Part shown: positions 24,064 through 32,508 of the stretch, piece after piece
How positions within the stretch are numbered: the stretch's first letter is position 1
How the letters are laid out: every line of letters begins with the position of its first letter
Assembly: GCF_000829695.1 (NCBI RefSeq)
Contig: NZ_BBNN01000030.1
Coordinates: forward strand, 156,434-220,433
DNA: 64,000 bases
Source: Streptomyces sp. NBRC 110035
Lineage (GTDB): Bacteria; Actinomycetota; Actinomycetes; Streptomycetales; Streptomycetaceae
Direction of reading: 5' to 3'
Notes under the pieces: generated by a model
The model's database searches: none
The model's input: only the letters and a program-made list of their open reading frames with translations
What the model was told of the DNA's origin: nothing
Made by a program: the position numbers and the translations under genes

Positions 24064-24810
24064 ATGAGTCTGTTCCGCGACGACGGCATCGTGCTGCGCA
24101 CCCAGAAGCTGGGTGAAGCGGACCGGATCATCACGCTGCTCACCCGCGGTCACGGGCGCGTACGCGCCGTGGCGAGGGGCGTGCGCCGCACGAAGTCCAA
24201 GTTCGGCGCACGCCTCGAACCGTTCTCCCATGTGGACGTGCAGTTCTTCTCCAAGAACAGCGAGCTGATCGGGCGCGGCCTCCCGCTGTGCACACAGAGC
24301 GAGACGATCGCGCCGTACGGCGGCGGGATCGTCACCGACTACGCCCGCTACACCGCCGGAACGGCCATGCTGGAGACCGCCGAGCGGTTCACCGACCACG
24401 AGGGCGAGCCGGCCGTCCAGCAGTACCTGCTGCTCGTCGGCGCCCTGCGGACCCTCGCCCGCGGCGAGCACACACCGCATCTCGTCCTCGACGCGTTCCT
24501 GCTGCGCTCCCTCGCCGTCAACGGCTACGCCCCGAGCTTCGGCGACTGCGCGAGGTGCGGGATGCCCGGACCGAACCGGTTCTTCTCGGTCGCCTCCGGC
24601 GGGACCGTCTGCGCCGACTGCCGGGTGCCCGGCAGCGTCGTACCCTCGCCGCAGGCCCTGGACCACCTCGGTGCGCTGCTCACGGGAGACTGGGAGGCGG
24701 CGGACGCGTCCGAGGCGCGGTACGTCCGGGAGGGCAGCGGGCTGGTGTCCGCATACCTGCACTGGCACCTGGAGCGCGGGCTGCGCTCCCTGCGGTACGT
24801 CGAGAAATAA
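24064..24810 (+). CDS. recO: DNA repair protein RecO
   Basis: A 248-residue recombination mediator that loads RecA with RecR. The N-terminal OB fold begins MSLFRDDGIVLRTQKLGEADRIITLLTR, a helical part follows, and a C-terminal zinc finger has CARCG and CADC. Length is normal. GAGAAT (24052-24057) ends six bases before the ATG and no ribosome site is present, so a leaderless message is likely. uppS follows after 34 bases. Confidence 0.95.
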   Translation: MSLFRDDGIVLRTQKLGEADRIITLLTRGHGRVRAVARGVRRTKSKFGARLEPFSHVDVQFFSKNSELIGRGLPLCTQSETIAPYGGGIVTDYARYTAGTAMLETAERFTDHEGEPAVQQYLLLVGALRTLARGEHTPHLVLDAFLLRSLAVNGYAPSFGDCARCGMPGPNRFFSVASGGTVCADCRVPGSVVPSPQALDHLGALLTGDWEAADASEARYVREGSGLVSAYLHWHLERGLRSLRYVEK

Positions 24811-24844
24811 GCACGACACGTCGGTACGAGGAGACGAGAAGCAC

Positions 24845-25681
24845 ATGGCCGTACGCGGGTTCCTGGGGCGTCAGCGCCGGGAGTACAGGACGCCGGTACC
24901 GCACCCCTCCGGCGCGCGGCCCCCGAAGTTCCCGGGCGAGCTGGTCCCCAAGCACGTGGCGATCGTGATGGACGGCAACGGCCGCTGGGCCAAGGAGCGG
25001 GGCCTGCCGCGCACCGAGGGGCACAAGGTCGGCGCCGAGCGGGTGCTGGACGTGCTCCAGGGCGGGATCGAGATGGGCGTCGGCGCCATCTCGCTGTACG
25101 CCTTCTCCACCGAGAACTGGAAGCGCTCACCGGACGAGGTGCGCTTCCTGATGAACTTCAACCGCGACTTCATCCGCAAGTCCCGTGACGAGCTCGACGA
25201 GCTGGGCGTGCGGGTGCGCTGGGTGGGCCGGATGCCCAAGCTGTGGAAGTCGGTCGCCAAGGAACTCCAGATCGCCCAGGAGCAGACCAAGGACAACGAC
25301 CGGCTGACGCTGTACTTCTGCATGAACTACGGCGGGCGGGCGGAGATCGCCGACGCGGCGCGGGCGCTGGCCGAGGACGTGAGGGCGGGGCGTCTCGACC
25401 CGTCGAAGGTCAACGAGAAGACGCTGCAGCACTACATGTACTACCCGGACATGCCGGACGTGGACCTGTTCCTGCGGCCGAGCGGTGAGCAGCGCACGTC
25501 CAACTACCTGCTGTGGCAGAGCGCCTACGCCGAGATGGTCTTCCAGGACGTCCTGTGGCCGGACTTCGACCGCCGGGACCTGTGGCGCGCGTGCCTGGAG
25601 TTCGCCTCCCGCGACCGCCGCTTCGGCGGGGCGATCCCGAACGAGGAACTGCTCGCCATGGAGGGCGGGCAGGAGCAGTAG
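24845..25681 (+). CDS. uppS: Isoprenyl (polyprenyl) diphosphate synthase, UppS family
   Basis: A 278-residue cis-prenyltransferase that makes the lipid carrier for peptidoglycan and other polymers. IVMDGNGRWAKERGLPRTEGH carries the catalytic Asp and the start of the diphosphate site; YAFSTENWKRS and DLFLRPSGEQRTSNYLLWQSAYAEM are the other conserved blocks. The N-terminal 35 residues are an actinobacterial extension. AGGAG at 24829-24833 supports ATG 24845. Confidence 0.95.
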   Translation: MAVRGFLGRQRREYRTPVPHPSGARPPKFPGELVPKHVAIVMDGNGRWAKERGLPRTEGHKVGAERVLDVLQGGIEMGVGAISLYAFSTENWKRSPDEVRFLMNFNRDFIRKSRDELDELGVRVRWVGRMPKLWKSVAKELQIAQEQTKDNDRLTLYFCMNYGGRAEIADAARALAEDVRAGRLDPSKVNEKTLQHYMYYPDMPDVDLFLRPSGEQRTSNYLLWQSAYAEMVFQDVLWPDFDRRDLWRACLEFASRDRRFGGAIPNEELLAMEGGQEQ

Positions 25682-25700
25682 GGGAAGGCGTGGGTACGGC

Positions 25701-25733
25701 GAAGGGGCGCGGAGATCACCTCCGCGCCCCTTC
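25701..25733. terminator. Bidirectional terminator between uppS and zur
   Basis: Perfect 14-base arms, GAAGGGGCGCGGAG (25701-25714) and complement (25720-25733), with a five-base loop, between two convergent genes. The run of T is short on both strands. Confidence 0.85.
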
Positions 25734-25747
25734 CCGTGTCCGGGTTC

Positions 25748-26170
25748 TCAGGTGCCGCCCGACGCCGCCGCGCACTCCGCGCAGGTGCCGAAGATCTCCA
25801 CGGTGTGGGCCACGTTGACGTAGCCGTGCTCGGCGGCGATGGCCTCCGCCCAGGTCTCCACGGCCGGACCCTCGACCTCGACCGCCTTGCCGCAGCTGCG
25901 GCAGACCAGGTGGTGGTGATGGTCGCCGGTGGAGCAGCGCCGGTAGACGGACTCGCCGTCGGCGGTGCGCAGGACGTCCACCTCGCCGGCGTCGGCGAGG
26001 GACTGCAGGGTGCGGTAGACCGTGGTGAGCCCGACCGAGTCGCCCTTGTGCTTGAGCATGTCGTGCAGCTCCTGCGCGCTGCGGAACTCGTCGACGTCCT
26101 GGAGCGCAGCCGCCACAGCGGCCCGCTGCCTGGTGGCGCGGCCCTTCACGGGCGGTCCAGCGGTGGTCAC
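25748..26170 (-). CDS. zur: Zinc uptake regulator Zur (Fur family)
   Basis: A 140-residue Fur-family repressor. Winged helix in residues 10-80 (HDMLKHKGDSVGLTTVYRTLQSLADAGEVD), HHHHLVCRSCGK in the regulatory metal site, and a second Cys pair (CAEC) for the structural zinc. It is the last gene of znuA-znuC-znuB-zur, the Streptomyces arrangement, which argues for Zur rather than Fur. With zinc bound it represses uptake genes and zinc-free ribosomal protein paralogues. GTG 26170 has GAGGAGG at about six bases. Confidence 0.93.
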   Translation of the reverse strand: MTTAGPPVKGRATRQRAAVAAALQDVDEFRSAQELHDMLKHKGDSVGLTTVYRTLQSLADAGEVDVLRTADGESVYRRCSTGDHHHHLVCRSCGKAVEVEGPAVETWAEAIAAEHGYVNVAHTVEIFGTCAECAAASGGT

Positions 26171-26237
26171 CGGTGTCCTCCTCACACGTCTGCCTCTGCC
26201 CTGCCGCGGCCATTGTGCCAGGCCGGGCGGAGACGGG

Positions 26238-27140
26238 TCAGACGCCGACGTCGCCGGGTGGCTTCCGGCCGGCCGGAACGGCGCACTCCGCGAGGTCCGG
26301 GGTGGGCCGCGCGGCGGCCAGGGCACGGGCGCGGCGGCGGGCCAGCGGTGTGGCCAGCACGGTCGGCACGATGAACGCGGCGATCGTCAGCAGCACGATC
26401 GTCGCCCCGGGCGGCACGTCCTGGTAGTACGAGGTGACCGTGCCGCCGATGGTCACGCTCACGCCGATCGCGACGGCGATGGCGAAGGTGGCGGCGAAGC
26501 TGCGGCTGAGCGCCTGGGCGGCGGCGACGGGCACCACCATGAGCGCGCTCACCAGAAGCAGGCCGACCACACGCATCGCGACGGTGACGGTGACCGCCGC
26601 CGTGACCGCGGTGAGCAGGTTCAACCACCGTACCGGCAGGCCCGTGACCCGCGCGAACTCCTCGTCCTGGCTGACCGCGAACAGCTGGCGGCGCAGGCCG
26701 ACGGTGACCAGCACCACGAACGCGGCCAGGAGGCAGATCGCCGTCACGTCGGACTCGGAGACCGTCGACAGGGAGCCGAACAGGTACGAGGTGAGGTTCG
26801 CGTTGGAGCCGGTCGGGGCGAGGTTGGTGAACATCACGCCGCCCGCCATGCCGCCGTAGAACAGCATCGCGAGGGCGATGTCGCCGCGGGCCTTGCCGTA
26901 CCAGCGGATCAGCTCCATCAGGACGGCGCCGACGACGGAGACCAGGGTCGCCATCCACACCGGCGACCAGGAGAGCAGGAAGCCGAGGCCGACGCCGGTC
27001 ATCGCGACGTGCCCGATGCCGTCGCCCATGAGGGCCTGGCGGCGCTGGACGAGGTAGATGCCGACCGCGGGGGCGGTGATGCCGACCAGGACGGCCGCCA
27101 GCAGCGCCCGCTGCATGAAGGCGTAGTTCAGGAGGTCCAT
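26238..27140 (-). CDS. znuB: Zinc ABC transporter permease ZnuB
   Basis: A 300-residue ABC-3 family permease with about eight hydrophobic segments, starting MDLLNYAFMQRALLAAVLVGITAPAVGIYLVQRRQALMGDGIGH, the usual opening of the family. The C-terminal 30 residues are polar. ATG 27140 is chosen; TTG 27146 directly follows the znuC stop and is possible. It forms the membrane channel with ZnuC as ATPase and ZnuA as binding lipoprotein. Confidence 0.93.
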   Translation of the reverse strand: MDLLNYAFMQRALLAAVLVGITAPAVGIYLVQRRQALMGDGIGHVAMTGVGLGFLLSWSPVWMATLVSVVGAVLMELIRWYGKARGDIALAMLFYGGMAGGVMFTNLAPTGSNANLTSYLFGSLSTVSESDVTAICLLAAFVVLVTVGLRRQLFAVSQDEEFARVTGLPVRWLNLLTAVTAAVTVTVAMRVVGLLLVSALMVVPVAAAQALSRSFAATFAIAVAIGVSVTIGGTVTSYYQDVPPGATIVLLTIAAFIVPTVLATPLARRRARALAAARPTPDLAECAVPAGRKPPGDVGV

Positions 27141-27146
27141 CAGCAA

Positions 27147-27923
27147 TCAGCTCAGCAGTCCCGTGCGGATCGGTTCGACGCCCGCCGGTGCGTGCGGGTG
27201 TACGTGGTCGTGGCCGGGCAGGGCGTGCTGGCCGACCGCCTCCGGGGGCGGGCCGTCGTGCGTCACGCAGCCGTCGCGCAGGACGACCGCCCGGTCGATC
27301 AGGGGTTCCAGCGGGCCCAGCTCGTGCAGGACCAGCAGGACGGTGGCACCCCGGGCGACCTGGTGGCGCAGGATCGTCGCGAGCACCTCCTGGCTGGCCA
27401 GGTCGACGCCCGCCATCGGCTCGTCCAGGATCAGCAGCTCGGGTTCGGCGGCGAGCGCGCGGGCGATCAGCACCCGCTGGTGCTGGCCGCCGGAGAGCGC
27501 GTCCACGGAGTCCTTCGCCCGTTCCGCCATGCCGACCAGCCCCAGCGCGTGCCGTACGGCCTCGCGGTCGGTCCTGCGGAACACGCCGAAGCGGGTGCGG
27601 GAGAGCCGGCCGGAGGAGACCACTTCGGTCAGCGTGGCGGGCACGCCGCCCGCGGCCGTGGTGCGCTGCGGGACGTACCCCACCCGCGCCCAGTCGCGGA
27701 AGCGGCGCCGCGGGGTGCCGAACAGCTCGATCGCGCCGGCGGCGACCGGCACCTGGCCGATGACGCTGCGCACGGCCGTCGACTTGCCGGAGCCGTTCGC
27801 GCCGAGCAGGGCGACGACCTCACCGCGGTGCACGGTGAGGTCGATGCCGCGGAGGACGGGGCGCGAGCCCAGCTCGGCGTGGACGCCCCGCAGGGATATG
27901 ACGGGGTCGGACTTCGTCGTCAT
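27147..27923 (-). CDS. znuC: Zinc ABC transporter ATP-binding protein ZnuC
   Basis: A 258-residue ABC ATPase: Walker A GANGSGKST (residues 42-50), signature LSGGQHQR, Walker B LLILDEP, and H-loop LVLHE. The His-rich tail (PGHDHVHPHAP) is typical of zinc transporters. GGAGGG upstream supports ATG 27923. The stop directly abuts the start region of znuB. Confidence 0.94.
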   Translation of the reverse strand: MTTKSDPVISLRGVHAELGSRPVLRGIDLTVHRGEVVALLGANGSGKSTAVRSVIGQVPVAAGAIELFGTPRRRFRDWARVGYVPQRTTAAGGVPATLTEVVSSGRLSRTRFGVFRRTDREAVRHALGLVGMAERAKDSVDALSGGQHQRVLIARALAAEPELLILDEPMAGVDLASQEVLATILRHQVARGATVLLVLHELGPLEPLIDRAVVLRDGCVTHDGPPPEAVGQHALPGHDHVHPHAPAGVEPIRTGLLS

Positions 27924-27969
27924 GCTGCCGCCCTCCGGTGGGTCGGTCGGTGGTCGGCCGGGCGGCCGG

Positions 27970-29007
27970 TCATGCGGCTCCCAGAGCCGTCCGCAGGGCC
28001 TTCAGGTTGGACTCCATGACCTCGAAGTAGTCGTCGCCGCGGGAGGAGTCGGTGATGCCCTCGAGCGGGTCGAGGACGTCCGTCTTCAGTCCGGCGTCGG
28101 CCGCGACCGTCTTCGCGGTGCCGTCGCTCACCAGTGTCTCGTAGAACACGGTGGTCACGCCGTCGGCCTTGGCCGTCTCGGCGAGCTCCTTCACGCGGGC
28201 GGCGCTGGGCTCGGCCTCGGGGCTGAGACCGTTGATGGCCTCCTGGGTCAGGCCGTAGCGCTCGGCGAGGTAGCCGAAGGCGGAGTGGGTGGTGATGAAG
28301 ACGTCGGACGTGCGGTCCTTCAGGCCCGTCTCGAACGAGGTGTCCAGCTCGTTCAGCCTGCCGACCAGGGCCTCGGTGTTCTTCTTGTAGTCGGCGGCGT
28401 GGTCGGGGTCGGCCTTCTCGAAGGCCGTGCCGACGCCCTCGGCGATCTCGGCGTACTTGACCGGGTCGAGCCAGACGTGGGGGTCCTCGCCGCCCTCGGT
28501 CTCGTGGCTGTGGCCTTCTTCCTCGCCCGCGTGCTCGTCGTCGTGCTCGTCCGCGTGCTCGTCCGCGTGTTCGTCGTCGTGCTCGTCCTCGTGACCGTGC
28601 TCGTCCTCGTGGGCGCCGGCCTCGGTGCCGTGCGTCTCCAGGGTGGTCAGGGTGGCCGCGTCGATCTTCGTCTTCACACCGGACTGGCCGATGGCCTCGT
28701 CGATGGTGGGCTGCAGGCCCTTGAGGTAGAGCGCCGCGTCGGTCTCCTCGAGCTGCGCGGTCTGCTTGGCGCTGATCTCCAGGTCGTGCGGCTCCTGGCC
28801 GGGCTGGGTCAGGCTGGTGACGTTCACATGGTCGCCGCCGATCTGCTCGGCGAGGAACGCCATCGGGTAGAAGGAGGCGACGACGTCGAACTTCCCGGTG
28901 TCGCCCGCGGCGGCGCTGTCGGAGGAGCAGGCGGACAGCGTGCCCATGGCGAATGCGGTGACCGCGGTCACCGCTGCGGCGGGTATGAGGCGTCGTCGTA
29001 CGTTCAT
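27970..29007 (-). CDS. znuA: Zinc-binding lipoprotein ZnuA
   Basis: A 345-residue cluster A-1 substrate-binding protein. The signal peptide ends in the lipobox LSAC, so the mature protein is lipid-anchored outside the membrane. Metal ligands are expected in the conserved EPHDLE, HVWLDP, THSAFGY and the Asp of GITDSS. Between strands there is a long His/Asp/Glu-rich loop (about residues 128-170, units like DEHADEH), longer than in many homologues. ATG 29007 is preceded closely by GGGAG; ATG 29016 would add three residues. It heads the operon. Confidence 0.93.
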   Translation of the reverse strand: MNVRRRLIPAAAVTAVTAFAMGTLSACSSDSAAAGDTGKFDVVASFYPMAFLAEQIGGDHVNVTSLTQPGQEPHDLEISAKQTAQLEETDAALYLKGLQPTIDEAIGQSGVKTKIDAATLTTLETHGTEAGAHEDEHGHEDEHDDEHADEHADEHDDEHAGEEEGHSHETEGGEDPHVWLDPVKYAEIAEGVGTAFEKADPDHAADYKKNTEALVGRLNELDTSFETGLKDRTSDVFITTHSAFGYLAERYGLTQEAINGLSPEAEPSAARVKELAETAKADGVTTVFYETLVSDGTAKTVAADAGLKTDVLDPLEGITDSSRGDDYFEVMESNLKALRTALGAA

Positions 29008-29028
29008 GACTCCCATTTTCAACAAATA

Positions 29029-29043
29029 TGGAAACCGTTGTCA
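29029..29043. promoter_or_regulatory. Candidate Zur box before znuA
   Basis: TGGAAACCGTTGTCA is a 7-1-7 imperfect dyad, 22 bases upstream of znuA, matching 10 of 15 positions of the Streptomyces Zur consensus TGAAAATGATTTTCA by eye. A second partial match (11 of 15 on the minus strand) overlaps the start codon at 29007-29021. Zur control of znuA is established in S. coelicolor; the exact site here is inference. Confidence 0.6.
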
Positions 29044-29179
29044 ACAAACTGGACGAGAGGTGCTGGGCACAGCGGGGCGGGGCCCCGAATTGGTCGGGGG
29101 GCAGGCCCCGCCGGTAGCCTGAGTCCTTCGCTGGAAGCAATCTCGCTTCGTCGCCCGTCGTCGTAATGAAGAGAGCACC

Positions 29180-30562
29180 GTGGCCGCCGACAAGATCGAC
29201 ACCATCGTCAGCCTGAGCAAGCGCCGAGGCTTCGTATTCCCCTGCAGTGAGATCTACGGCGGCCAGCGTGCCGCCTGGGACTACGGACCGTTGGGTGTCG
29301 AGCTCAAGGAGAACCTCAAGCGCCAGTGGTGGCGCTACATGGTGACGTCGCGTGAGGACGTCGTGGGTATCGACTCGTCGGTGATCCTGGCCCCCGAGGT
29401 GTGGGTCGCCTCCGGTCACGTCGCCACCTTCTCGGACCCGCTCACCGAATGCACCGCCTGCCACAAGCGGTTCCGCGCGGACCACCTGGAAGAGGCGTAC
29501 GAGGAGAAGAAGGGCCGCGCCCCGGAGAACGGCCTCGCCGACATCAACTGCCCCAACTGCGGCAACAAGGGCCAGTTCACCGAGCCCAAGCAGTTCTCGG
29601 GTCTGCTCTCCACCCACCTCGGCCCCACGCAGGACTCCGGCTCCGTCGCCTACCTGCGCCCCGAGACGGCCCAGGGCATCTTCACCAACTTCGGCCAGGT
29701 GCAGACCACTTCGCGCCGCAAGCCGCCCTTCGGCATCGCCCAGATGGGCAAGTCCTTCCGCAACGAGATCACGCCCGGCAACTTCATCTTCCGGACCCGC
29801 GAGTTCGAGCAGATGGAGATGGAGTTCTTCGTCAAGCCGGGCGAGGACGAGACGTGGCAGGAGTACTGGATGCAGCAGCGCTGGAACTGGTACACCGGCC
29901 TCGGCATGCGCGAGGAGAACATGCGGTGGTACGAGCACCCGAAGGAGAAGCTCTCCCACTACTCCAAGCGCACCGCCGACATCGAGTACCGCTTCCAGTT
30001 CGGCGGCAGCGAGTGGGGTGAGCTCGAGGGCGTCGCCAACCGAACCGACTACGACCTCGGCGCCCACTCCAAGGCCTCCGGCCAGGACCTCTCCTACTTC
30101 GACCAGGAGGCCGGCGAGCGCTGGACCCCGTACGTCATCGAGCCGGCGGCCGGTGTCGGCCGGGCGATGCTCGCCTTCCTGCTCGACGCGTACATCGAGG
30201 ACGAGGCGCCCAACGCCAAGGGCAAGCTGGAGAAGCGCACCGTGCTGCGCCTCGACCCGCGTCTGGCCCCGGTGAAGGTCGCGGTGCTCCCGCTCTCCCG
30301 CAACCCGGAGCTGTCGCCGAAGGCCAAGGGCCTCGCCCAGGCGCTGCGGCAGAACTGGAACATCGAGTTCGACGACGCCGGCGCCATCGGCCGCCGCTAC
30401 CGCCGCCAGGACGAGATCGGTACGCCGTTCTGCGTCACGGTCGACTTCGACACGCTCGAGGACAACGCGGTGACGGTGCGCGAGCGCGACACCATGAAGC
30501 AGGAGCGGATCTCCCTCGACCAGATCGAGGGCTACCTGGCGAGCCGCCTGGTCGGCTGCTGA
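29180..30562 (+). CDS. glyS: Glycine-tRNA ligase (single-chain class II)
   Basis: A 460-residue dimeric type glycyl-tRNA synthetase: KRRGFVFPCSEIYGGQRAAWDYGPLG at the N-terminus, two Cys pairs of a zinc insertion (CTACHK, CPNCGN), motif 2 in GKSFRNEITPGNFIFRTREFEQMEMEFF, motif 3 in EPAAGVGRAMLAFLLDAY, and a C-terminal anticodon domain. GTG 29180 follows GAAGAGAG. It is divergent from znuA across 172 bases that hold the candidate Zur box. Confidence 0.97.
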   Translation: MAADKIDTIVSLSKRRGFVFPCSEIYGGQRAAWDYGPLGVELKENLKRQWWRYMVTSREDVVGIDSSVILAPEVWVASGHVATFSDPLTECTACHKRFRADHLEEAYEEKKGRAPENGLADINCPNCGNKGQFTEPKQFSGLLSTHLGPTQDSGSVAYLRPETAQGIFTNFGQVQTTSRRKPPFGIAQMGKSFRNEITPGNFIFRTREFEQMEMEFFVKPGEDETWQEYWMQQRWNWYTGLGMREENMRWYEHPKEKLSHYSKRTADIEYRFQFGGSEWGELEGVANRTDYDLGAHSKASGQDLSYFDQEAGERWTPYVIEPAAGVGRAMLAFLLDAYIEDEAPNAKGKLEKRTVLRLDPRLAPVKVAVLPLSRNPELSPKAKGLAQALRQNWNIEFDDAGAIGRRYRRQDEIGTPFCVTVDFDTLEDNAVTVRERDTMKQERISLDQIEGYLASRLVGC

Positions 30563-30599
30563 CGGCCGACGGGCCCCCGCACCGCCGACTTCCCCGGAG

Positions 30600-30636
30600 C
30601 CGCCCCGGGCAGCGCTTCCCGCGCCGCCCGGGGCGG
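30600..30636. terminator. Bidirectional terminator between glyS and the small zinc-finger gene
   Basis: Perfect 11-base arms CCGCCCCGGGC (30600-30610) and complement (30626-30636) with a 15-base loop, between convergent genes. Confidence 0.8.
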
Positions 30637-30638
30637 TT

Positions 30639-30845
30639 CTACGTCCCCGTGGGGTCCACCGTCGCCTGGTGGGCCCGGGCCAGGTGCTCCTGCGCCTTCA
30701 GCCAGGGCAGGAACTGGGCGTGTACGCGCCAGTCACAGGTCCCGCACCTGAGGGTGCGCTGCACACCGGTGCGCCGGACCCGCACGACGTGTTCCCGCCC
30801 GTGCTGGTCCCAGCGGCTGACTTTGCTCGTGTCGCTCGGGGGCAT
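30639..30845 (-). CDS. Small zinc-finger-like protein, unknown function
   Basis: A 68-residue basic protein with CGTC followed by two His spaced HLARAH (C2H2-like spacing), so probably a zinc-binding nucleic-acid or protein-binding module. The N-terminus (SDTSKVSRWDQHGREHVVRVRRTG) looks beta-stranded. I do not know a named family. The start ATG 30845 is the only one that includes the whole conserved-looking part. Confidence 0.6.
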   Translation of the reverse strand: MPPSDTSKVSRWDQHGREHVVRVRRTGVQRTLRCGTCDWRVHAQFLPWLKAQEHLARAHQATVDPTGT

Positions 30846-30945
30846 GACGCAGAGTGTGCAGCAAGAACAACATCAACGGGGGCCCGGCGCAGGTGAATTC
30901 GGTGGCGGACCGGCCCCCGGCCCCGTGCGCGAACGCCGCGCGTGG

Positions 30946-32400
30946 CTACGCGCCCGCTCCGGCCGCCTCGCGGATCTCCCCCGACTCCAGCCGCTCGGCC
31001 GTCCGCCGCGCGGTCGCCCGTGCCCAGGGGCCCGAGGTCGACGCGCCCACCACCAGCACCGCGAGCCCGCACGCGGTGAGGATCCACCAGCCGGGCCGCG
31101 AGGCCGCCACGAAACTCTCCGCGTACGACGAGGAGCCCACCCCGGCCGCCAGCACCGCGCCGACCACCGCGACGCCGAGCGTCTGGCCCAGCTGCCGGCT
31201 GGTGGAGGCCACCGCCGAGGCCACCCCGGCCTGGGCGCGGGGCATGCCGGAGACGGCGGTGTTGGTGACGGGCGCGTTGACGAAGCCGAAGCCGACGCCG
31301 AACAGGACGTACCCGGCGGCCAGCGTGGCGTTGGACGTCTCGGCCTCGAAGAGGGCGAAGAGGAGCCCGGCCGCCGTCATCGCGCCGCCCGCGATCAGCA
31401 GCGGCAGCCGTGGCCCCCGGCTGCCGACCAGCCGGCCGGAGAGCGGGGCGCACAGGAACGTCGGGAGGGCCATGGGGAGCATCCACAGCCCGGCCTCCAG
31501 GGCGCTCAGCCCCCGTACGTTCTGCAGGTGGAGCGTCGACAGGAACAGGAACCCGCCGAGCGCGGCGAACGCGCTCACCGCGATCACCGTGGCCCCGCTG
31601 AACGGCGCCGAGCGGAAGAAACGCAGGTCGATGAGGGGTTCGTGGCGCCGTGACTCGTACACCAGCAGGGCGGTCAGGGACGCGAGCGCGACGGCGGCGA
31701 AGGGGGCCGTGGCGGAGAGCGGCGCGTGCGGCGCCTCGATGATCGCGTACGTCAGCGAGCCGAACAGGGCGACGACCAGCAGCTGGCCCACCGGGTCGGC
31801 GCGGCGGGCCTTCGGCGCCCGCGACTCCGGGACGAAGCGCAGGGTGAGCACCAGGGCGGCGAGGCCCACGGGCAGGTTGATCCAGAAGATGGAGCGCCAG
31901 CCGACGGAGTCCACCAGCAGGCCCCCGATCAACGGCCCCGCCGCCATCGAGAGGCCGACGACCGCGCCCCACGCGCCGATCGCGCGGGCGCGTTCGCGCG
32001 GGTCGGTGAAGGTGTTGGTGATGATCGACATGGCGACCGGGTTGAGCATCGAACCGCCCACCGCCTGCACCATGCGGAAGACGACCAGCGCGTCCAGGTC
32101 CGGGGCGAGCGAGCACAGCAGCGAGCCGAGGGTGAAGACGACCAGGCCGGCCGTGAAGACCCGTCTGCGGCCGATCCGGTCCGCCGTGGAGCCGGCGAGC
32201 ATCAGCAGGGACGCCAGGACGAGCGTGTACGCGTCGATGGTCCACTGCAGCCCCGGGGTACTGGCGTCCAGGTCCCTCTGGAGCGACGGCAGGGCGACGT
32301 TCAGGACGGTGTTGTCCAGGCTCACGAGGAGCAGGCTCGTGCAGCAGATCGCGAGCACGAGCAGACGTCGGCGCGGAGTGAGCTCGGACATGGCCACCAT
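30946..32400 (-). CDS. MFS drug exporter, DHA2 (14-segment) family
   Basis: A 484-residue membrane protein with about 14 hydrophobic segments. Motif A-like GSTADRIGRRRVFTAG follows segment 2, LDNTVLNVALPSLQRDL is the D1-type motif of segment 1, and GPLIGGLLVDSVGWRSIFWINLPVG is motif C, all characteristic of the DHA2 (EmrB/QacA) drug:proton antiporters. ATG 32400 or ATG 32391 could be the start. No TetR or MarR regulator is adjacent, so substrate and control are unknown. Confidence 0.88.
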   Translation of the reverse strand: MVAMSELTPRRRLLVLAICCTSLLLVSLDNTVLNVALPSLQRDLDASTPGLQWTIDAYTLVLASLLMLAGSTADRIGRRRVFTAGLVVFTLGSLLCSLAPDLDALVVFRMVQAVGGSMLNPVAMSIITNTFTDPRERARAIGAWGAVVGLSMAAGPLIGGLLVDSVGWRSIFWINLPVGLAALVLTLRFVPESRAPKARRADPVGQLLVVALFGSLTYAIIEAPHAPLSATAPFAAVALASLTALLVYESRRHEPLIDLRFFRSAPFSGATVIAVSAFAALGGFLFLSTLHLQNVRGLSALEAGLWMLPMALPTFLCAPLSGRLVGSRGPRLPLLIAGGAMTAAGLLFALFEAETSNATLAAGYVLFGVGFGFVNAPVTNTAVSGMPRAQAGVASAVASTSRQLGQTLGVAVVGAVLAAGVGSSSYAESFVAASRPGWWILTACGLAVLVVGASTSGPWARATARRTAERLESGEIREAAGAGA

Positions 32401-32508
32401 CGTACGCGCGGTTCGATAGTGCGGTTAACTAATGGTCGTTACATGATGCTGCCCGGGAAGCTCCGGGCGGCACCCCGGGCAGTGCTCGGCATGCGGGACA
32501 ATGGGGGA

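Noticed and set aside
28500..28620. Tandem repeat resembling a CRISPR or minisatellite
   Set aside because: The repetition is explained by His/Asp/Glu codons of the ZnuA loop; units are short and irregular, without spacers.
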